Position numbers and translations under genes: made by a program
Part shown: positions 6,748 through 9,778 of the stretch, piece by piece
Layout of the letters: each line of letters starts with the position of its first letter
How positions within the stretch are numbered: the first letter of the stretch is position 1
Assembly: GCA_964473555.1 (NCBI GenBank)
Contig: CAYYPL010000017.1
Location: 1 to 9,778 of the forward strand
Origin: UBA11400 sp964473555
GTDB lineage: Bacteria; Bacteroidota; Rhodothermia; Balneolales; HLUCCA01
Length of the DNA stretch: 9,778 bases
Reading direction: 5' to 3'
Notes under the pieces: model-generated
The model's input: the letters and a program-made list of their open reading frames with translations, nothing else
The model's database searches: none
Told to the model about the DNA's origin: nothing

Positions 6748-7097
6748 AGTTACTGGTTGATGCGCAACTATCGCCTTCAATAGCAGCCTGGATCAATCGA
6801 ACATTTGATACTATAGAGGCGGAATCTGTATGGGCACTAGGATTGAAGGCCAAGAGTGACCAGGACGTATATTCTTTTGCGAAACAATATGGTTATGTGA
6901 TTATGTCGAAAGATTCAGATTTCCTAGATATACTAAAGTAATTTGGCTCTCCACCCAACTTGATCTGGATAACCTGTGGTAATACATCTAATGCTGCGAT
7001 GCGTGAAATTCTGACAAGTTCTTTACCGAAAGTTATGAGTTTAATGTCCAACGGTGAGACAATTGTAGAAATTATCGATAAGTACTCGTTGTATTAG
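6744..7097 (+). pseudogene. DUF5615 PIN-like toxin gene interrupted by an in-frame TAA
   Basis: The frame starts MKLLVDAQLSPSIAAWI and continues to SKDSDFLDILK, then meets TAA at 6939-6941. Reading on in the same frame gives FGSPPNLIWITCGNTSNAAM and a family-like C-terminus ending at TAG 7095-7097. That is 117 codon positions in all, the normal DUF5615 length of about 110-120. The second half matches the family pattern of R/xGxPPxVIWL followed by GN, so one nonsense change, for example CAA to TAA, explains the break. The 65-residue product keeps the putative acidic residues D6, D40, D57 and D59 but loses the C-terminal strand and helices. It overlaps the antitoxin by ATGA. Residual activity or readthrough cannot be excluded. 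Confidence 0.88.
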
Positions 7098-7408
7098 TCC
7101 GAAAGTAACCCCTCTACCAGCGTCTTTATTGTTGGAATCTTGTTAATCATCACATCCTATACAATCGTGTAATTTACTCCCATATAATCATGAATCAGTC
7201 TGTCACGCATTCCAGACATGCTCTTCTACTCGATATGGTTGTGCTGGAACCTGAATTCATCTGGTAATTTCTTACTTGCTTCTCCAATGATCCCTAAGCT
7301 TCTGACAACTGCTCGTTTTAGCACCTCGTCTTCAAAGAATTCTTGATACGTTATATCATCACACACGGATTTAATGAAAACACACTCATCGTAGATATGT
7401 TTTAGGTA
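7094..7408 (-). pseudogene. HepT-like (DUF86) toxin remnant with two in-frame TAG codons
   Basis: One minus-strand frame reads YLKHIYDECVFIKSV, EDEVLKRAVVRSLGIIGEAS, KKLPDEF, then MSGMRDRLIHDYMGVNY, then INKIPTIKTLVEGLL and a TAA at 7094-7096. This is HepT from near its N-terminus to its end, including the R-x4-H RNase motif within RDRLIH. TAG codons interrupt at 7226-7228 (HIE*KSMSG) and 7157-7159 (TIV*DVM); the family normally has Trp at both places, so two TGG-to-TAG changes are implied. No start codon precedes YLKHI in frame. An ATG at 7440-7438 in another frame gives MKKFLKEKTI and could be the old start, separated by a one-base loss (inference). HepT is usually the RNase/target partner of an MntA nucleotidyltransferase antitoxin; none is present here. 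Its end overlaps the convergent DUF5615 frame. Confidence 0.88.
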
Positions 7409-7759
7409 TTAATTGTTTTTTCCTTCAGAAATTTCTTCATTAACGACATTTAGCACCGTTGAATTTTGCGAGTAGAGCGATTTATTTGGATGTATTTGAA
7501 TGGTACCTCCAATTGCCTTAAGTACTTTCATTACAGTTGTGAACTGTGGATTTGCCCCATCTGTAAGAGCTTTGTACAGACTCGTACGACTCAGACCTGT
7601 CTCCTGTGAGATCTTTTTCATACCGATTGCTTTTGCAATGGTACCAATTGCAGAGATAAGATCTGATTCATTACCTTCTTCCAAGACAGTATTCAGGTAT
7701 TCAGCGATCATTTCATCACTGTCAAGGTAATCTAAAACGTCAAATCTGGAAGTATTCAT
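7409..7759 (-). CDS. COG3636-type helix-turn-helix antitoxin (addiction-module antidote family)
   Basis: The 116-residue protein matches the putative addiction-module antidote family: SRFDVLDYLDSDEMIAEYLN at 4-23, then a helix-turn-helix with KISQETGLSRTSLYKALTDG at 49-68 and NPQFTTVMKVLKAIGG at 70-85. The usual start is ATG 7759; an ATG at 7768 and a TTG at 7771 add only a few residues upstream of the conserved start. A tail of about 25 residues after the domain is unlike the compact family end. Relatives normally follow a small RelE/HigB-like toxin gene, but upstream there is only a regulatory region and a divergent HigA gene. The HepT remnant lies directly downstream in the same frame. The gene is intact and probably represses its own promoter. 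Confidence 0.85.
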   Translation of the reverse strand: MNTSRFDVLDYLDSDEMIAEYLNTVLEEGNESDLISAIGTIAKAIGMKKISQETGLSRTSLYKALTDGANPQFTTVMKVLKAIGGTIQIHPNKSLYSQNSTVLNVVNEEISEGKNN

Positions 7760-7775
7760 GGTTATCATCAATGAT

Positions 7776-7785
7776 AGATATATCT
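7776..7785. promoter_or_regulatory. Short palindrome AGATATATCT
   Basis: A perfect 10-bp palindrome 17 bp upstream of the COG3636-type antitoxin start on the minus strand. It could be a promoter element or half of an operator. Its AT-richness makes chance occurrence fairly likely. Confidence 0.3.
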
Positions 7786-7791
7786 AAAGTA

Positions 7792-7809
7792 TGTATCCTA
7801 TGGGATACA
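7792..7809. promoter_or_regulatory. Probable operator: TGTATCC-TATG-GGATACA inverted repeat
   Basis: A perfect inverted repeat with 7-bp arms and a 4-bp centre lies in the 121-bp region between the two divergent antitoxin genes. This is where a dimeric helix-turn-helix antitoxin would bind to repress one or both promoters. Which protein binds it is not decidable from sequence. No Shine-Dalgarno site is visible on either side. Confidence 0.6.
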
Positions 7810-7880
7810 ATAAAGGATTATTGAGTTTAGTTTCAAGTAGTTTCTTTGAATACAATATTTCTTTTAAATAGATTACAACA

Positions 7881-8249
7881 ATGAACATTTATCCAATACA
7901 TTCCGAAGCTGATTACAATTCTGTTCTAAACAGGATTGAGGAAATCTTTGATGCGAAGGCTGGAACACCGGAAGGGGATGAGCTTGAAATTTTAGGAATT
8001 CTAGTCGATGAATACGAAAAGCGGAATTTTCCCATAGATGCTCCAGATCCAATAGAAGCTTTAAAGTTTCGAATGGAGCAATTAGGTCTTTCGCAACGTG
8101 ATCTTGCTCAATTGGTTGGATCAAAATCAAGAGCCAGTGAAATTCTATCAGGCAAAAGATCATTGTCACTTAGAGTTATTCGAGTGTTAAATCGAAAACT
8201 AAATATTCCCGCTGAAATTCTCATTCAAGGAAAAGAATCTGTTGTTTAA
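7881..8249 (+). CDS. HigA-family (COG5499) XRE antitoxin without adjacent toxin
   Basis: The 122-residue protein has the HigA layout: an N-terminal helical part with YPIHSEADYNSVLNRIEEI at 4-22, the conserved GTPEGDELEILGILVDEYE at 28-46, and a C-terminal XRE helix-turn-helix at about 58-112 with GLSQRDLAQLVGSKSRASEI and LSGKRSLSLRVIRVLN. HigA normally neutralises the mRNA interferase HigB, encoded just upstream. Here the upstream 121 bp contain only regulatory DNA, then the divergent COG3636-type gene, so HigB is missing. The gene has no obvious Shine-Dalgarno site. It may act as a solitary regulator or protect against a HigB encoded elsewhere. Confidence 0.9.
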   Translation: MNIYPIHSEADYNSVLNRIEEIFDAKAGTPEGDELEILGILVDEYEKRNFPIDAPDPIEALKFRMEQLGLSQRDLAQLVGSKSRASEILSGKRSLSLRVIRVLNRKLNIPAEILIQGKESVV

Positions 8250-8431
8250 CCCGGATTATTTTCAATGTAGTTAGACCCTAAATTGTAACCAGCAATCGAG
8301 CTGTGGCAGATTAAATAGTAGGATTTGGCACAATGAGAGTAAACTATTAGAATAATTACTCTCAATTTCATATCGAGTGTAATAATTGTCGAAAATTACC
8401 CTTGAAGATAGTCAAATTTAATAACTTCCTC
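8250..8431. other. AT-rich intergenic region
   Basis: No plausible coding segment was found in any frame between the HigA gene and the Fic operator. The only structure seen is the inverted repeat at 8334-8364, listed separately. Confidence 0.7.
8334..8364. other. Inverted repeat TGAGAGTAA / TTACTCTCA
   Basis: Perfect 9-bp arms at 8334-8342 and 8356-8364 are separated by 13 bp. The repeat lies about 85 bp after the HigA stop. No T-run follows, so a terminator role is doubtful; it may be a protein-binding site or a processing hairpin. Confidence 0.5.
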
Positions 8432-8486
8432 TAATCGGCTCAAAAAGTAGTTCAAAATGAGCCGATTAATGGTTATATTCGGCTCA
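8432..8486 (+). promoter_or_regulatory. Triple half-site operator/promoter of the fic gene
   Basis: A perfect 11-bp inverted repeat has arms TAATCGGCTCA (8432-8442) and TGAGCCGATTA (8458-8468). A third, direct half-site TTCGGCTCA (8478-8486) ends on the A of the fic start codon. TATATT at 8474-8479 lies between the second and third half-sites and is a good -10-type element; transcription would then begin at or next to the ATG. Occupancy of these sites would cover the promoter. The winged-helix C-terminus of the Fic protein is the obvious candidate repressor (inference). Confidence 0.75.
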
Positions 8487-9595
8487 TGACTATGTACAAC
8501 TGGCAATATTCCGAGTGGCCTCGATTTTCGTATTCTCTAGATCATCTAGAGGATCGATTGTTAGTGTTTGTGCAAAAATCGGGGCATTTATCTGGAAAGC
8601 TACAAGCTCTGAGTCCATCTGATAATTTGGAGAGGGTTCTCCAACTCATGGTGGATGAGGCTCTTACTACTTCTGAAATCGAAGGAGAGGTCGTTTCCAA
8701 GCTTGACGTGCTTTCGTCGATTCAACGCAATCTGAATATTCATCCGGCTGTTTCATCGAGCGGTGATAAAAAAGCTGAGGGCGTTGGAACACTCATGGCC
8801 TTGGTCCGAAATCAATGTAATGAGCCGCTATCACACGAAATGCTTTTCGAATGGCAAAAGGCTCTGTTGGATGGTACGACGGATCTGAATGTTGGAATGT
8901 ATCGATCTGATCCAGCTCCAATGCAAATCATTTCCGGTCCAATGGGACGATTAACCGTTCATTTTGAAGCCCCACCGGCGTCTAATCTCCATGCGGAGAT
9001 GGATGCATACATCAATTGGTTCAATACTCCGTCACGAGAGCTTCCTACATTGGTTTGGGCTCCAGTCAAAGCTGCAATTGCCCATCTTTACTTCGAGTCC
9101 ATCCACCCGTTCGATGATGGAAATGGAAGAGTTGGGCGTGCTCTGGTTGAAAAATGCTTGTCGATGGACCTCGGATATCCGGTTCCTATCAGTATGTCCA
9201 CGGTGATTGTGGCGCGCAGGAAAGAATATTACACTCAACTCGAACGAGCGCAGCATTCGCTCAAAATCACAGACTGGATTACCTGGTTTGTGGATGTCCT
9301 GCTGGAATCGTTTGACGCCTCTGAGGCATGGATCGATTTCACGTTACAGAAACGTCATTATTTCGATAAGTTTGGAGCGCAGTTCAATGAGCGCCAGCGA
9401 AAAGCTATTCTCCGCATGTTCGAAGCGGGTCCGGGTGGATTCACGGGAGGGATGAACGCCCGAAAGTACGGTGCCATCAACAAAACCTCGAAAGCGACTG
9501 CAACACGGGACCTACAAGAACTCCTTGAAATCGGCGCCATTATCCGCCTCGGCACCTCCGGTGGCCGCAGCACAAGTTATACTCTGGCGCTATAA
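8486..9595 (+). CDS. Fic-family AMP-transferase with N-terminal inhibitory motif and C-terminal winged helix
   Basis: Fic enzymes transfer AMP, or a related group, from a nucleotide to target proteins. In 369 residues the order is: a DUF4172-like N-terminal part beginning YNWQYSEWPRF; the inhibitory helix with T62-x-x-x-E66-G67 (TSEIEG), which marks a class II self-inhibited Fic; a helical core with GMYRSDPAPMQII at 137-149; the catalytic loop HPFDDGNGRVGR at 207-218 with H207, N213 and the arginines intact; and a C-terminal winged helix from about 300 (NERQRKAILRMF, then KTSKATATRDLQELLEIGAI). All catalytic residues are present, so it should be active when the inhibitory glutamate moves. ATG 8486 was chosen, though ATG 8492 would also fit. 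No Shine-Dalgarno site precedes it, consistent with a leaderless message. It may be a stress or competition effector rather than a two-gene toxin-antitoxin system; no separate antitoxin is adjacent. Confidence 0.93.
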   Translation: MTMYNWQYSEWPRFSYSLDHLEDRLLVFVQKSGHLSGKLQALSPSDNLERVLQLMVDEALTTSEIEGEVVSKLDVLSSIQRNLNIHPAVSSSGDKKAEGVGTLMALVRNQCNEPLSHEMLFEWQKALLDGTTDLNVGMYRSDPAPMQIISGPMGRLTVHFEAPPASNLHAEMDAYINWFNTPSRELPTLVWAPVKAAIAHLYFESIHPFDDGNGRVGRALVEKCLSMDLGYPVPISMSTVIVARRKEYYTQLERAQHSLKITDWITWFVDVLLESFDASEAWIDFTLQKRHYFDKFGAQFNERQRKAILRMFEAGPGGFTGGMNARKYGAINKTSKATATRDLQELLEIGAIIRLGTSGGRSTSYTLAL

Positions 9596-9643
9596 TATTA
9601 CTCAAGGAAAGTAGACAACCCATTTCATACATACCGCAACTGA

Positions 9644-9778
9644 TTACAACTCCTCCAGAACCGAATGTCCCTTCGATCCATCGCCGGAGGTCCATTGCCA
9701 GGACTCATGCAATCGGATCTTCCCATTTGGAAGGATTTCAGGGCGGGAGTGACAGATTCCGGTCATGAGTTGTCCGTG
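9644..9778 (-). CDS. C-terminal end of an unrecognised protein (partial, enters from the right)
   Basis: A minus-strand frame is open from the window edge to a TAA at 9644-9646, giving 44 residues. The end reads RPEILPNGKIRLHESWQWTS and then GDGSKGHSVLEEL. The composition and pattern look protein-like (alternating strands, Trp-rich, ending at a clean stop) and recall the last strands of a small beta-barrel, but I do not recognise the family. It converges on fic with 48 bp between the stop codons. No start is in the window. Confidence 0.5.
   Translation of the reverse strand, partial: HGQLMTGICHSRPEILPNGKIRLHESWQWTSGDGSKGHSVLEEL

Noticed and set aside
9621..9660. Short similarity to the HigA gene start, sharing CTGATTACAA and a peptide like IHTATDYNS
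   Set aside because: Similarity fades after about 40 bp and overlaps a better-supported minus-strand reading frame end; probably chance, though a tiny HigA relic cannot be excluded.

Overview
The window joins a chromosomal biosynthetic block to a decaying accessory block. The ArgB, ArgH and MetZ sequences, the near-absence of Shine-Dalgarno sites in the first half, and the heptad-repeat intergenic DNA suggest a member of the Bacteroidota/Balneolota/Rhodothermota assemblage. That assignment is inferred from family resemblance and no marker gene confirms it.

Positions 1-6282 hold a co-directional plus-strand run: argB (acyl-glutamate kinase), argE (M20 deacylase), argH (argininosuccinate lyase), an ADP-ribosylglycohydrolase-fold protein that has lost its metal-binding acidic residues, an OsmC/YhfA-like protein, and metZ (O-succinylhomoserine sulfhydrylase). 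ArgB, ArgE and ArgH catalyse separate steps of arginine synthesis and MetZ makes homocysteine. DNA just upstream of argB and argH is built from 7-bp repeats of four different sequences: AACTGAA, TCCGTTG, AGTGGGN/CCCACTG and TCCCTCA. In front of argH they form two hairpins. In both places the last heptad ends 12-14 bp before the start codon. A 40-codon open frame with a strong ribosome site bridges argB and argE.

Positions 6283-8485 are more AT-rich and look like a toxin-antitoxin graveyard. It opens with a minus-strand C-terminal scrap of a zinc-type alcohol dehydrogenase. Next come an intact DUF433 antitoxin and its DUF5615 PIN-like toxin, which carries one in-frame TAA. Converging on that toxin is a HepT-like (DUF86) toxin remnant with two in-frame TAG codons, both at expected Trp positions. 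Upstream of the HepT remnant is an intact COG3636-type helix-turn-helix antitoxin, and divergent from that is an intact HigA-type antitoxin. No toxin lies between the two antitoxins, only a perfect palindrome. The antitoxins survive and the toxins are broken or missing.

Positions 8432-9778 hold an apparently intact Fic-family AMP-transferase with an N-terminal inhibitory motif and a C-terminal winged helix. It is preceded by three copies of one operator half-site, the last touching the start codon, which suggests autoregulation and perhaps a leaderless message. The right edge holds the C-terminal end of an unrecognised minus-strand gene. No rRNA, tRNA, CRISPR array or transposase was seen.
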